Part shown: in pieces, positions 7,179 to 15,779 of the stretch
Layout of the letters: the number at the start of each line of letters is the position of its first letter
Numbering within the stretch: position 1 is the first letter of the stretch
NCBI GenBank assembly: GCA_014649355.1
Contig: BMSW01000019.1
Coordinates: forward strand, 57,992-121,991
Length of the DNA: 64,000 nt
Reading direction: 5' to 3'
Origin: Streptomyces althioticus
GTDB lineage: Bacteria; Actinomycetota; Actinomycetes; Streptomycetales; Streptomycetaceae
The notes under the pieces: generated by a model
Seen by the model: the letters and a program-made list of their open reading frames with translations, nothing else
The model's database searches: none
Told to the model about the DNA's origin: nothing
Program-made: the position numbers and the translations under genes

Positions 7179-8147
7179 CTACGCCGCCAGCGTCCCCGGC
7201 ATCAGCGCGTGCGGGCCGAACTTGGCCCGTACGCGGTCCGCGACCTCCTCGATGCGGCGCACCTTCTCGTCCACCGGGTCGAAGGTGAGCTGGTGGGCGG
7301 CCTGTTCGGCGGGGTCGAGGCCCTCCGCGCGCAGCACCACCGCGCGTACCCGGGCGCGCTGCAGACCGAGCGCCTCGTACAGGCCGTACGCCGCCCTGGT
7401 GAGCGCGGGCGAGTGCGCGGTCGGCTCGGGGAGCGTACGGGTGCGGGTGGTGGCCGACCGGTCGGCGTAGCGGACGGTGAGGGTGAGACCGCGGCAGACC
7501 TTGTCCAGGGCGCGCAGCCGGGCGCCCAGCTCCTCGGCGGCCGAGAGCAGGGCGCGCCGGTGCCGGCCGGGGTCCAGTTCGTCGCGGGCGAAGGGGCGTT
7601 CGGCGGCCAGGGAGCGCGAGACGCCGTTGGGGACGACCCGGCCCCGGTCGACGCCGTTCGCCTTCTCGTGCAGCTCGCGCCCGGCGCGGGCGCCCACCAG
7701 CCGCTGGAGCGTGGACAGCGGGGCGGCGGCGACCCGGCCGAGGGTGTCCAGACCGTACTCGCACAGGGTGCGGGCGGTCTTGGCGCCCACGCCGGGCAGC
7801 GCGACGACGGGCTGTCCGGCGAGGAACTCCCGCACCTCGTCCCCGTCCACCGCGCGGGTCAGCCCCGGCCGGGCCTCCCGCAGCGCCATGCGGGCCGTCA
7901 TCGGCCCGGGCCCCGCGCCGATCGCACAGTCGACGCCGTGCAGGGCGAGGGCGCGCACCCGGATCACCGAGGCCAGTTCCAGCGCGGTGCGCCCGAAGTA
8001 CCGTTCGGCGCCGCGCAGATCGGCCAGCGCGCCGTCCGGCGGCAGGGCCTGCACGACGGGGGTGAACTCCTCCAGCAGGCCGAGCAGCCCCGGCAGGGCC
8101 GCCTCGTACATCGGCGGCAGCTGGAAACGTACGCAGAGAATGGTCAT
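7179..8147 (-). CDS. Y-family DNA polymerase homologue lacking catalytic carboxylates (ImuB-like)
   Basis: 322 residues related to DinB/UmuC polymerases: palm remnants (ALADLRGAERYFG, CAIGAGPGPMTARMAL), a helix-hairpin-helix thumb (VVALPGVGAKTARTLCEYGLDTLGRV) and a little-finger region. The invariant acidic residues are missing: the N-terminal strand reads ILCVRFQLPP instead of an Asp-containing strand, and the usual SxDE segment is PPDGALADLRG. This is the pattern of ImuB, the inactive Y-family scaffold that partners DnaE2. HQLTFDP near residue 290 resembles a beta-clamp-binding QLxLF peptide. The ATG at 8147 overlaps the dnaE2 stop (ATGA), so the two are translationally coupled. No ImuA-type gene is adjacent. 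Confidence 0.8.
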   Translation of the reverse strand: MTILCVRFQLPPMYEAALPGLLGLLEEFTPVVQALPPDGALADLRGAERYFGRTALELASVIRVRALALHGVDCAIGAGPGPMTARMALREARPGLTRAVDGDEVREFLAGQPVVALPGVGAKTARTLCEYGLDTLGRVAAAPLSTLQRLVGARAGRELHEKANGVDRGRVVPNGVSRSLAAERPFARDELDPGRHRRALLSAAEELGARLRALDKVCRGLTLTVRYADRSATTRTRTLPEPTAHSPALTRAAYGLYEALGLQRARVRAVVLRAEGLDPAEQAAHQLTFDPVDEKVRRIEEVADRVRAKFGPHALMPGTLAA

Positions 8148-11100
8148 CCCGCACTCCCCGGACTCTGGTGCCACAACTTCCTTCCCACCGCGGGCCCTTC
8201 GCCCGCGGGGCGCAGATCGGCCCAGGGGTGCATCTCGTACCCCGTGGGCATGCGGATCGTCCGCTCCTCCATCGGGTCCCGGGCGGCCGAACCGGCCGGC
8301 GCGGGCAGCCCGTCCGAGCCGGCCAGCCGCCTGCGGGCCGCCGCGTCGCCGTCGTCGGCGGCCCCGGAGCCGTTGCCGGCCGGGGCGGCGAGCCGCGCGG
8401 CGACCCCCTCCAGCCCCTCCTCCCGGCGGATCTCCAGCAGGTCGGCGAGGTTCCAGGCGGCGGAGCCGACCACGCTGAAGCTGCGCGGGCCGCGCCGCTG
8501 CACCACCCCGCGCACCAGCAGCAGCCAGGAGTGGAAGACGGTGTGGGCGCAGGTGTCGTGCGAGTCGTCGAAGAACGCGAGGTCGACCAGGCCGGTACCG
8601 TCGTCCAGGGTGGAGAAGATGACCCGCCGCCCGGAGCGGATCGGCGGGGTCTGGGTGGCCGCCTTGGCGCCCGCGACCAGCACCGTCTCCCCGTGCCGCA
8701 CCTCGCGCAGCCGCCGTGCGGAGACCACGCCCAGCTCCTCGAGGAAGGTGCCGTGGTCGTCCATCAGATGGCGGGAGGCGTCCATGGACAGCACGCCGAG
8801 TTCGGCGCTGAGCTTCTCCGGCTCGGTGAGGTCGGGCAGCCCGGCGGAGGCGGTCCGCCGGCCGCCGGACAGCGGGAGCTGGTCGCCGCGTCCGCCGCGG
8901 GCGCCGCGGTGCAGCTCGGTCAGGTGCAGCTGGAGGTCACGGCGGTTGGCGCCGAACGCGTCGAGCGCGCCGACCTGGGCGAGCCGCCCGGCGAGCGGAC
9001 GGCTGGGCCGGGCCCGCTCCCAGAAGTCGAGCAGCGAGGCGTACGGCTGGCCCTCGGCGATCCGCTCCGCCTCGGCCTCGCTGATGCCGTGCACGTCGGA
9101 CAGCGCCAGGCGCAGGCCCCACACCGGCTTCCCGTCCTTCGGGGCGTCCTTCGGAACCCCCTTCACATCTCCTGATTCAGACACCAGTTCGATCCTGTGT
9201 GCGACCCCCGACTTGTTCACGTCCAACGGCAGCACCGGCACCCCCCGCCGCCGGGCGTCCGCCAGCAGCAGCCGCTTGGGGTACATCCCGGGGTCGTGGG
9301 TGAGCAGCCCGGCGTAGAAGGCGGCCGGATGGTGCGCTTTCAGCCACGCCGACTGGTACGTCGGCACGGCGAAGGCGACCGCGTGCGCCTTGCAGAATCC
9401 GTAGGAGCCGAAGGCCTCCACGATCTCCCAGGTCCGCTGAATCGTTTCCGCGTCGTAGCCCCGTGCCGCCGCGTGCTGGGCGAACCACACCTTGATCCGC
9501 CCCTGCGACTCCGGGTCGGACAGCCCGCGCCGCACCCGGTCCGCCTCGCCACGCCCGCAGCCGGTCAGCACCGAGACGATGTCGATGACCTGCTCGTGGA
9601 AGACCACGACGCCGTACGTCCCCTTCAGCGCCTCCTCCAGGTCCGGGTGCGGGTAGCGCACCGGCGCCCGCCCGTGCCGGGCCTCGATGAACGGCCGCAC
9701 CATGTCGGCGGCTACCGGTCCCGGCCGGAACAGCGAGATGTCCACGACCAGGTCGTGGAAGGTCGACGGCTGGAGCCGCCCCACCAGGTCCCGCTGGCCG
9801 GGCGACTCGATCTGGAAGCAGCCGAGCGTCTCGGTCGACCGGATCAGCCCGTACGTCGCCGGGTCACCGTCCGGGACCGCGTCCAGGTCGATCCGCTCCC
9901 CCGTCGCCCGCTCCACCTCGCCGACCGCGTGCGCCATCGCCGACTGCATCCGCACGCCCAGCACGTCCAGCTTGAGCAGCCCCAGGTCCTCCACGTCGTC
10001 CTTGTCGAACTGCGCCATCGGGAAGCCCTCGCCGCTGGTCGGCATGACCGGCGTCCGGTTCAGCAGGGAGGCGTCGGACAGCAGCACCCCGCAGGGGTGC
10101 ATGGCGACACCTCGCGGCAGCGCGTCGAGGGCCTCGACCAGCTCCCACAGCCTGCCGTACTTCTCCTTCTCCCCGGCCAGTTGCCGCAGTTCGGGCAGCT
10201 CCTCGAGCGCCGCGCGGGCGTCGCGGGCGCGGATGTGCGGGAAGGACTTGGCGACCCTGTCGATCTCGGCCGGGTCCATGGACAGCGCGGCGCCGACGTC
10301 CCGGATGGCGTGGCGCACCCGGTAGGTCTCCGGCATGGCGACCGTGGCGACCCGCTCGGCGCCGAACCGGCCGATGATCGCACGGTAGACCTCGAGCCGG
10401 CGGGCGGACTCCACGTCGACGTCGATGTCCGGCAGCACCACCCGCTCCTTGGACAGGAAGCGCTCCATCAGCAGCCCGTGCTCGACCGGGTCGGCGTGCG
10501 CGATGCCCAGCAGGTGGTTGACCAGGGAGCCGGCGCCGGAGCCCCGCGCGGCGACCCGGATGCCCATGTCCCGCACGTCGTCGACCACCTGGGCGACGGT
10601 GAGGAAGTAGGAGGCGAAGCCGTGGTGGGCGATGATGTCCAGCTCGCGGTGCATCCGCTCCCAGTAGTCCCGGCGGCGGTCGTAGCCGCGCAGCACCATG
10701 CCCGCCGTCGCGCGGGAGGCCAGCGCCCGCTGGGCGGTGCGGCGGCCGGCGCCGACGAGGTGCGGCTCGGGGAAGTGGACGCTGCCCATGCCGAGGTCGT
10801 CCTCGGGGTCGACCAGGCACTCGGCGGCCGTGGCCTGCGTCTGGTCGAGCAGCCGCAGGGCGGTGTCGCGGCGGAAGCCGGCGGCCTCCACGATCCGCTC
10901 GGCCGTCTCCAGCATGGCGCCCCGGTCCTTCAGCCAGGCTTCGCCGGAGTCCAGCCCTTTGGCCGGGTCGACCGGGACCAGCCGGCGGGCGGCGTCCAGC
11001 ACGTCGGCGACCGGGCCGAGACCGGGGTCGGCGTACCGGACGGCGTTGCTGAGCACGGGCCGTACGCGCTGCTCGGCGGCGAAGCCCAGGGTGCGGGCGG

Positions 11101-11707
11101 CCAGCCGCAGCGAGCCGGGTCCGGTACCGGTACGGCCGTGCCAGACGGTCTCCAGGCGCAGCGCGTCGCCGTACACCTCGCGCCAGGGGGCGAGCAGCCG
11201 GGCGGCGCGGTCGGGGCGTCCCGCGGCGAGGGCGCGGCCGACGTCGGAGTCGGGGCCGAGCAGGACGGTCAGTCCGCCGGCGCGGTTGTCCTCCCAGGCC
11301 AGCCGGGGCAGGCCGTCGGCGGTGTGGGCGGCGGAGACCAGCCGGCACAGGTCGGCCCAGCCGCGGGCGCCGTCCCGGGCGAGGAAGGTCACGCGTGGTG
11401 TCGACTCGTCGATGAAGGCACCGCCGCGCACCGGGGTGCGGAGGCGTTCCCGCCGTACGGAGCTGTCGCCGGGGGCGGGGGCGGCGGCCGGGGGCGCCAC
11501 CGCCAGTTCCGCGCCGAACAGCGGACGGACCCCGGCCTTGGCGCAGGCCTTGGCGAAGCGGACGGACCCGGCGAGGGTGTCGCGGTCGGTGAGGGCGAGG
11601 GCGTCCATGCCGCGCTCGGAGGCGCGCTCGGCCAGCCGTTCCGGGTGGGATGCGCCGTAGCGCAGGGAGAACCCGGAGACGGTGTGCAGATGCGTGAAAC
11701 CCGGCAC
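8144..11707 (-). CDS. dnaE2: Error-prone DNA polymerase III alpha subunit DnaE2
   Basis: 1187 residues, the usual DnaE2 size. It has an N-terminal PHP domain (FTHLHTVSGFSLRYGASHPERL, DALALTDRDTLAGSVRF), then the C-family polymerase core with the catalytic PDIDVDVESARR motif and VAARGSGAGSLVNHLLGI. Next come a helix-hairpin-helix region and an OB fold (VLVAGAKAATQTPPIRSGRRVIFSTLDDGTG). DnaE2 performs damage-tolerant mutagenic synthesis. GTG at 11707 is preceded by GGGAGG with a five-base spacer; an in-frame GTG lies six bases earlier. A LexA box at 11743-11758 puts it under SOS control. It overlaps the ImuB-like gene by four bases. Confidence 0.93.
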   Translation of the reverse strand: MPGFTHLHTVSGFSLRYGASHPERLAERASERGMDALALTDRDTLAGSVRFAKACAKAGVRPLFGAELAVAPPAAAPAPGDSSVRRERLRTPVRGGAFIDESTPRVTFLARDGARGWADLCRLVSAAHTADGLPRLAWEDNRAGGLTVLLGPDSDVGRALAAGRPDRAARLLAPWREVYGDALRLETVWHGRTGTGPGSLRLAARTLGFAAEQRVRPVLSNAVRYADPGLGPVADVLDAARRLVPVDPAKGLDSGEAWLKDRGAMLETAERIVEAAGFRRDTALRLLDQTQATAAECLVDPEDDLGMGSVHFPEPHLVGAGRRTAQRALASRATAGMVLRGYDRRRDYWERMHRELDIIAHHGFASYFLTVAQVVDDVRDMGIRVAARGSGAGSLVNHLLGIAHADPVEHGLLMERFLSKERVVLPDIDVDVESARRLEVYRAIIGRFGAERVATVAMPETYRVRHAIRDVGAALSMDPAEIDRVAKSFPHIRARDARAALEELPELRQLAGEKEKYGRLWELVEALDALPRGVAMHPCGVLLSDASLLNRTPVMPTSGEGFPMAQFDKDDVEDLGLLKLDVLGVRMQSAMAHAVGEVERATGERIDLDAVPDGDPATYGLIRSTETLGCFQIESPGQRDLVGRLQPSTFHDLVVDISLFRPGPVAADMVRPFIEARHGRAPVRYPHPDLEEALKGTYGVVVFHEQVIDIVSVLTGCGRGEADRVRRGLSDPESQGRIKVWFAQHAAARGYDAETIQRTWEIVEAFGSYGFCKAHAVAFAVPTYQSAWLKAHHPAAFYAGLLTHDPGMYPKRLLLADARRRGVPVLPLDVNKSGVAHRIELVSESGDVKGVPKDAPKDGKPVWGLRLALSDVHGISEAEAERIAEGQPYASLLDFWERARPSRPLAGRLAQVGALDAFGANRRDLQLHLTELHRGARGGRGDQLPLSGGRRTASAGLPDLTEPEKLSAELGVLSMDASRHLMDDHGTFLEELGVVSARRLREVRHGETVLVAGAKAATQTPPIRSGRRVIFSTLDDGTGLVDLAFFDDSHDTCAHTVFHSWLLLVRGVVQRRGPRSFSVVGSAAWNLADLLEIRREEGLEGVAARLAAPAGNGSGAADDGDAAARRRLAGSDGLPAPAGSAARDPMEERTIRMPTGYEMHPWADLRPAGEGPAVGRKLWHQSPGSAG

Positions 11708-11742
11708 ACGCACCTCCCGCACTCGTGAGTCCCGACCGTCTA

Positions 11743-11758
11743 TCGAACAACTGTTCCC
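11743..11758. promoter_or_regulatory. LexA (SOS) box upstream of dnaE2
   Basis: TCGAACAACTGTTCCC fits the actinobacterial LexA operator TCGAAC-N4-GTTCGA at 10 of 12 half-site positions. It lies 36 bases before the dnaE2 start. The box is about 100 bases from the divergent membrane gene, which it could also influence. Confidence 0.8.
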
Positions 11759-11861
11759 AGTCACCTCACCCCCACCATAGACCAATTTTCGAATGAGTGT
11801 GCGACATCCGTTCGGCCCTGTCCCACCTGCGCAAACGCCCGTTCCCCCGGACCGTGGGGAC

Positions 11862-12929
11862 ATGACACAGAGCACCGCCCCCGGGGCCCGCCCCCACTCG
11901 TTCCTCGGCGAGGTGCGCGACGCCGTGACCCCGCGGGCCACCCTGCTGGTGCTCGGCGTGATCGCGCTCATGCTGCTGTTCGTCACCTCGTACGTGGGCG
12001 CCCTGCACCACCCGACCCTGCGGGACGCGTCCGTCGGGGTCGTCGCGCCCCCGCCCGTGGCGAAGGAGACCGTGACCCGGCTGAAGGAGCTGCCGGGCTC
12101 GCCGCTGGACCCCCGGGCGGTGGCGGACGAGGCGACCGCCCGCCGGCAGATCGAGGACCGGGACATCGACGGGGCCCTGGTGGTCGACCCCGAGGGGACC
12201 ACCGACACCCTGCTGGTCGCCACCGGTGGCGGCACCGCGCTGGCCACCGCCCTGGAGCGGCTGTTCACCGAGGTGGAGCGGGACGAGCGACGCTCCCTGC
12301 GGGTCGAGGACGTCGCCCCGGCCTCCGCCCAGGACGCCAACGGGCTGTCGTCGTTCTACCTGGTGGTCGGCTGGTGCGTGGGCGGCTATCTGTGCGCGTC
12401 GATCCTGGCGATCAGCTCGGGCGCCCGCGCGTCCACCCCGCGCCGGGCGGCGATCCGGCTCGGTGCCATGGCCGTGGTCGCGGTGCTCGGAGGACTCGGG
12501 GGCGCGCTGATCGCCGGACCGGCCCTGGACGCGCTGCCGGACGGGTTCGCGGGGCTGTGGGGGCTGGGCGCGCTGATCATCTTCGCGGTGGGCGCCGCCA
12601 CCCTCGCGCTCCAGGCCGTCCTCGGGGTCCTCGGGATCGGCGCGGCGATCCTCATCGTGGTGATCCTGGGCAACCCCAGCTCGGGCGGGGCGCTGCCGAC
12701 ACCGCTGCTGCCGCCGTTCTGGGCGGCGATCGGACCGGCGCTGCCGCCGGGCGCGGGCACCTGGGCGGCCCGCTCGATCGTGTACTTCCGGGGCAACGAC
12801 GTGACCGGCCCGCTGCTGGTGCTGTCCGCCTGGGCCGTGGCGGGGACCGTCGTCACCGTGCTGATGTCGGCGCTGCGCCGGCGGCCCGAGCCGGAACCGG
12901 CGCGCACGGCACGGGGGTCCGGTGCCTGA
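11862..12929 (+). CDS. Multi-pass membrane protein, ABC-2/YhgE-Pip-like
   Basis: 355 residues. One N-terminal membrane helix (about residues 26-47, LLVLGVIALMLLFVTSYVGAL) is followed by an extracytoplasmic domain of about 110 residues. That domain includes GALVVDPEGTTDTLLVATGGGTALA. Then come five or so further helices and a basic cytoplasmic tail. This topology (helix, large outer domain, cluster of helices) is that of YhgE/Pip and ABC-2 permease-like proteins of unknown substrate. No ATPase is adjacent. ATG at 11862 follows GTGGGGAC. The gene is divergent from dnaE2. Confidence 0.75.
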   Translation: MTQSTAPGARPHSFLGEVRDAVTPRATLLVLGVIALMLLFVTSYVGALHHPTLRDASVGVVAPPPVAKETVTRLKELPGSPLDPRAVADEATARRQIEDRDIDGALVVDPEGTTDTLLVATGGGTALATALERLFTEVERDERRSLRVEDVAPASAQDANGLSSFYLVVGWCVGGYLCASILAISSGARASTPRRAAIRLGAMAVVAVLGGLGGALIAGPALDALPDGFAGLWGLGALIIFAVGAATLALQAVLGVLGIGAAILIVVILGNPSSGGALPTPLLPPFWAAIGPALPPGAGTWAARSIVYFRGNDVTGPLLVLSAWAVAGTVVTVLMSALRRRPEPEPARTARGSGA

Positions 12930-12937
12930 AACGCGGA

Positions 12938-12970
12938 CGTCCCGCCCCTCCGCGCGGGAGGGACGGGACG
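12938..12970. terminator. Terminator between convergent membrane protein and protease genes
   Basis: CGTCCCGCCCCTCC (12938-12951) pairs with GGAGGGACGGGACG (12957-12970) with one G-T mismatch and a short loop. It is positioned between the two convergent stops, so it can serve both directions. Confidence 0.7.
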
Positions 12971-12989
12971 CCGTACGGCCCGAGCGGGC

Positions 12990-14072
12990 TCAGCCGATCT
13001 GCGTACCGGTGGCCGACAGGGCCTCGGTGACGGGCTGGAAGAAGGTCGTGCCGCCCGAGGTGCAGTCGCCGCTGCCGCCGGAGGTGAGGCCGACCGCGCT
13101 GCTGCCCGAGAAGAGCGAGCCGCCGCTGTCGCCGGGCTCGGCGCACACGTCGGTCTGGATGAGACCGTTGACGATGTCGCCGTTGCCGTAGTTCACGGTG
13201 GCGTCCAGGCCGGTGACCGTGCCGGAGTGGACCTGGGTGGTGGAGCCGCTGCGGGTCACCTGCATGCCGACGGTCGCCTCGGCGGCGCCGGAGATCGACT
13301 GCGAGGAGCCGTTGTACAGGTCCACCTCGCTCGGGTGCGCCACGTCGGCCGTGTACTTGACCAGACCGTAGTCGTCGCCCGGGAAGCTGGACGCGGCGTT
13401 CTCGCCGATGACGTTGCCCGAGGAGTCCGACCAGGTCGAGATGCCCTCGGTGCAGTGGCCCGCGGTGAGGAAGTGCGGCTCGCCGCCCTTGGTCACGTTG
13501 AAGCCCAGCGAGCAGCGCCCGCCGTTGCCGGTGATGGCGTCGCCGCCGGCGATGAAGGGCTTGAACTCGCTCTGGGTCCGCTTGAGCTCCACCGTGGTGC
13601 CGAGGCCCTCGGCGACCTCGGTCAGCTTGGCCCACTCGGCCTTGGAGACCGTGCGGTCCGCCGTGACGACGACCTTGTTGGAGACCGGGTCGGTCACCCA
13701 GGACGTGCCCGGGATGGTGGCGTCCTGCTGGAGCGTGGTGCGCGCGCTCTTCAGCTCGGCGAGCGAGTTCGCCACGACTCTGGCCTTCGCGCCGGCCGAC
13801 TCGACGGCTTCGGCCGCGGTCTCGTCGAGCACGTTCACCACGAGGCTCTTGCTCTTCGCGTCGTAGTACGTTCCCGCCGCGTCGGTGCCCAGGTCCTGGA
13901 GCAGCGTCGAGGCGAGGTTTCCGGCCGCCTGGACCGAGAGGGTGCGGGGCGCGGCGTCGGCCGGGACCTCGCTGGCGTTCGCAGTCTGGAAGGTGACCGC
14001 GCCCGCGGCCAGTGCGGCGACGCCCGCACCCGCCATGAGGGTACGGCGCCTGGATATGCGTCGGTGCTTCAA
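12990..14072 (-). CDS. Secreted S1 family serine protease (streptogrisin-like), long propeptide
   Basis: 360-residue preproprotein. A twin-arginine-containing signal (RRISRRR then a hydrophobic stretch to about residue 33) is followed by an alpha-lytic-type prodomain (about 40-173) that acts as a folding chaperone. The mature protease begins near Ile174 (IAGGDAI). The catalytic triad is visible: His206 in LTAGHC, Asp234 in DDYGLV and Ser316 in GDSGGS. Cysteines bracket the active histidine and serine, as in streptogrisins. The start is TTG with AGGAGG eight bases upstream. A second protease of the same family follows at 14545 on the same strand; each has its own terminator. Confidence 0.9.
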   Translation of the reverse strand: MKHRRISRRRTLMAGAGVAALAAGAVTFQTANASEVPADAAPRTLSVQAAGNLASTLLQDLGTDAAGTYYDAKSKSLVVNVLDETAAEAVESAGAKARVVANSLAELKSARTTLQQDATIPGTSWVTDPVSNKVVVTADRTVSKAEWAKLTEVAEGLGTTVELKRTQSEFKPFIAGGDAITGNGGRCSLGFNVTKGGEPHFLTAGHCTEGISTWSDSSGNVIGENAASSFPGDDYGLVKYTADVAHPSEVDLYNGSSQSISGAAEATVGMQVTRSGSTTQVHSGTVTGLDATVNYGNGDIVNGLIQTDVCAEPGDSGGSLFSGSSAVGLTSGGSGDCTSGGTTFFQPVTEALSATGTQIG

Positions 14073-14544
14073 CTCACGTCCTCCTGTGGGGGGACGGCCC
14101 GGAGGGGTTGTGGGGACCTCGCCGGACCGGAAGGCGTACGGCCACGGGGGTGGAGCACAGCAAAAGCCACGCCCGCGCCGGTTGAACGCCGCCTACTCTT
14201 CCGAACGTCACAGGGAGCACACAAGGTCGACTTCCGGACGCGCGTACGGCAACATCCGTGCGCCCCCTATGTCCTGACAGTTCATGGAGACGCCGGACGG
14301 TTCACACTGCAAACGTCACGCGGGGGTTACCGGGGGCACGTACCGCCCGTTCGGTCTGTGGCTGAAAATCGCCCCTCCGCGGCAGGATCCGTCCGGTGCG
14401 CGACGCACGGGAGTTGCGATCGCACCGCCGCGGGACCCGGTCCGGAACAGGGACGAGCCCCCGCACGCGGGTCGCGTGCGGGGGCTCGTGAGGGCTGTCG
14501 GCCCCTCGGGAGCCGTACAGAACCGGCCGGGCCGGCGGGGCGTC
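14073..14544. other. Intergenic region between the two protease genes
   Basis: 472 bases without a convincing gene. The part next to 14072 holds the promoter of the upstream-read protease gene; its exact hexamers are unclear. The distal part carries the terminator hairpin of the streptogrisin-B-like gene at 14454-14488. Confidence 0.6.
14454..14488 (-). terminator. Terminator of the streptogrisin-B-like protease gene
   Basis: A perfect 15-bp stem, CGAGCCCCCGCACGC at 14454-14468 and its complement at 14474-14488 with a 5-base loop, lies 57-91 bases past the stop codon. Confidence 0.8.
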
Positions 14545-15450
14545 CTAGTAGACGCTGACCCCGTAGGCGCTCAGGGCCTCGGTCACCGGCTGGAAGAAGG
14601 TCGTGCCGCCGGAGGAGCAGTTGCCGCTGCCGCCGGAGGTCAGACCGTACGCGGTGCCGTTGCTGCCGTAGAGCGAGCCACCGGAGTCGCCGGGCTCGGC
14701 GCACACGTTGGTCTGGATCAGACCGGAGACGATGTCGCCGCCGCCGTAGTTGACGGTCGCGTTGAGCGCGGTGACCCGGCCGCTGTGCGTACCGGTGGTG
14801 GAGCCGTCACGGATGACGGTGGTGCCCACGCTCGGGGTGGCCGCGCGGGTGATGTCCACGCCGTTCGCGGTGCCGGGCCGGCTGACGGAGCCGGTGTAAC
14901 GGACGATGCCGTAGTCGTTGCCCGGGAAGCTGGATCCGGCCGTCGTGCCGATGGCCGTGGTGCGCGCGGAGTTGGAGTACCAGGTGCCCGCGCCGTCGGT
15001 GCAGTGACCGGCGGTCAGGAAGTACTCGACACCGCTGCTGCTGCGGACGTTGAAGCCGAGGGAGCAGCGCCAGCTGCTCGCGTAGATGGCGTCGCCGCCC
15101 TGGATGAGCTTGGTGAACTTGCCCGGGGTGCGCTTGACGGTGATCGCCTCGGCGTTCTCGCCGGCCTGCTGCTTGATCTTGTTGATCTCGGCCTGGGAGA
15201 CGGTGCTGTCGACGGTCACGACGACCCGGTTGGTCTTGCTGTCGACGGCCCAGGCGGTGCCCGGGACGTCGGCCTTCAGCACCGAGCTGCTCGCGCTCTT
15301 GAGCGCGGAGGCGCTGAAGGTGGTGGGGGTTTCGGCCGCGGTCGCGCTGGGGATCGCGATCGCGGCGGCGGCCACGAGGCCGGTGGAGACGGCGATCAGC
15401 CGAGTCCGTCTCGAGATGCCGCTCTGGGGGGTGGTGCGCTTGATCCTCAC
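14545..15450 (-). CDS. Streptogrisin B-like secreted serine protease
   Basis: 301-residue preproprotein. The signal region spans residues 1-39, the short prodomain runs to about residue 115, and the mature enzyme starts at IQGGDAIY (residue 116). The triad is His149 (LTAGHC), Asp179 (GNDYGIV) and Ser256 (GDSGGS). The C-terminus FFQPVTEALSAYGVSVY and the SARTT, TTGTHSGRVTALNATVNYGGGD segments are nearly those of Streptomyces griseus protease B, so chymotrypsin-like specificity is expected. GTG at 15450 follows GGAGGA with a seven-base spacer; an in-frame GTG five codons earlier overlaps that site and is less likely. Natural role: extracellular protein scavenging during development. Confidence 0.92.
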   Translation of the reverse strand: MRIKRTTPQSGISRRTRLIAVSTGLVAAAAIAIPSATAAETPTTFSASALKSASSSVLKADVPGTAWAVDSKTNRVVVTVDSTVSQAEINKIKQQAGENAEAITVKRTPGKFTKLIQGGDAIYASSWRCSLGFNVRSSSGVEYFLTAGHCTDGAGTWYSNSARTTAIGTTAGSSFPGNDYGIVRYTGSVSRPGTANGVDITRAATPSVGTTVIRDGSTTGTHSGRVTALNATVNYGGGDIVSGLIQTNVCAEPGDSGGSLYGSNGTAYGLTSGGSGNCSSGGTTFFQPVTEALSAYGVSVY

Positions 15451-15779
15451 GTTTCGTTCCTCCACAAAGGAAGTTGGGGGCCCTCGTGGGGTTGTGGGCC
15501 CGGTGAGGCGCAGTCAGCGGACGGCGGACCGGATTCCGGACCCGTCGTGCCCCTGACAAGCGCTGCGGCGAGTATTCGGCCGACCGACCGTTCGGCGCAA
15601 GGGTGCCTTTTGGCCTGAGGATTAGGCACGACTGGTCGACTTGCTCCCCTCCCGACCCGGCGTTACCGGTCGTCACACCGGGGTGACGACCGGTCGAACA
15701 AGGGTCGGGGTGGCCGGATCTCGCCCCCGGTCAGCCCCCGGAGGGAACCGCCGGCGCGTCTGTCACGTCCGAGGCCGCC
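15451..15779. other. Intergenic region with a 12-bp hairpin
   Basis: 329 bases. It includes the promoter side of the streptogrisin-B-like gene. At 15665-15694 a perfect 12-bp inverted repeat (ACCGGTCGTCAC, loop ACCGGG, complement) probably terminates the DUF5685 gene that ends at 15780. No small gene is evident. Confidence 0.6.
15665..15694 (-). terminator. Probable terminator of the DUF5685 gene
   Basis: Perfect 12-bp inverted repeat with a 6-base loop, 86 bases beyond the stop codon. No clear U-tract follows, so the function is inferred from position and stem strength. Confidence 0.6.

Noticed and set aside
7209..11728. Long plus-strand frames opposite imuB-like and dnaE2
   Set aside because: They are antisense shadows of the polymerase genes, with no recognisable domains and poor codon-position bias for that strand.
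12990..15450. Two adjacent proteases as part of a biosynthetic or toxin cluster
   Set aside because: Each is a standard secreted streptogrisin-type enzyme with its own terminator; no linked biosynthetic genes are present.
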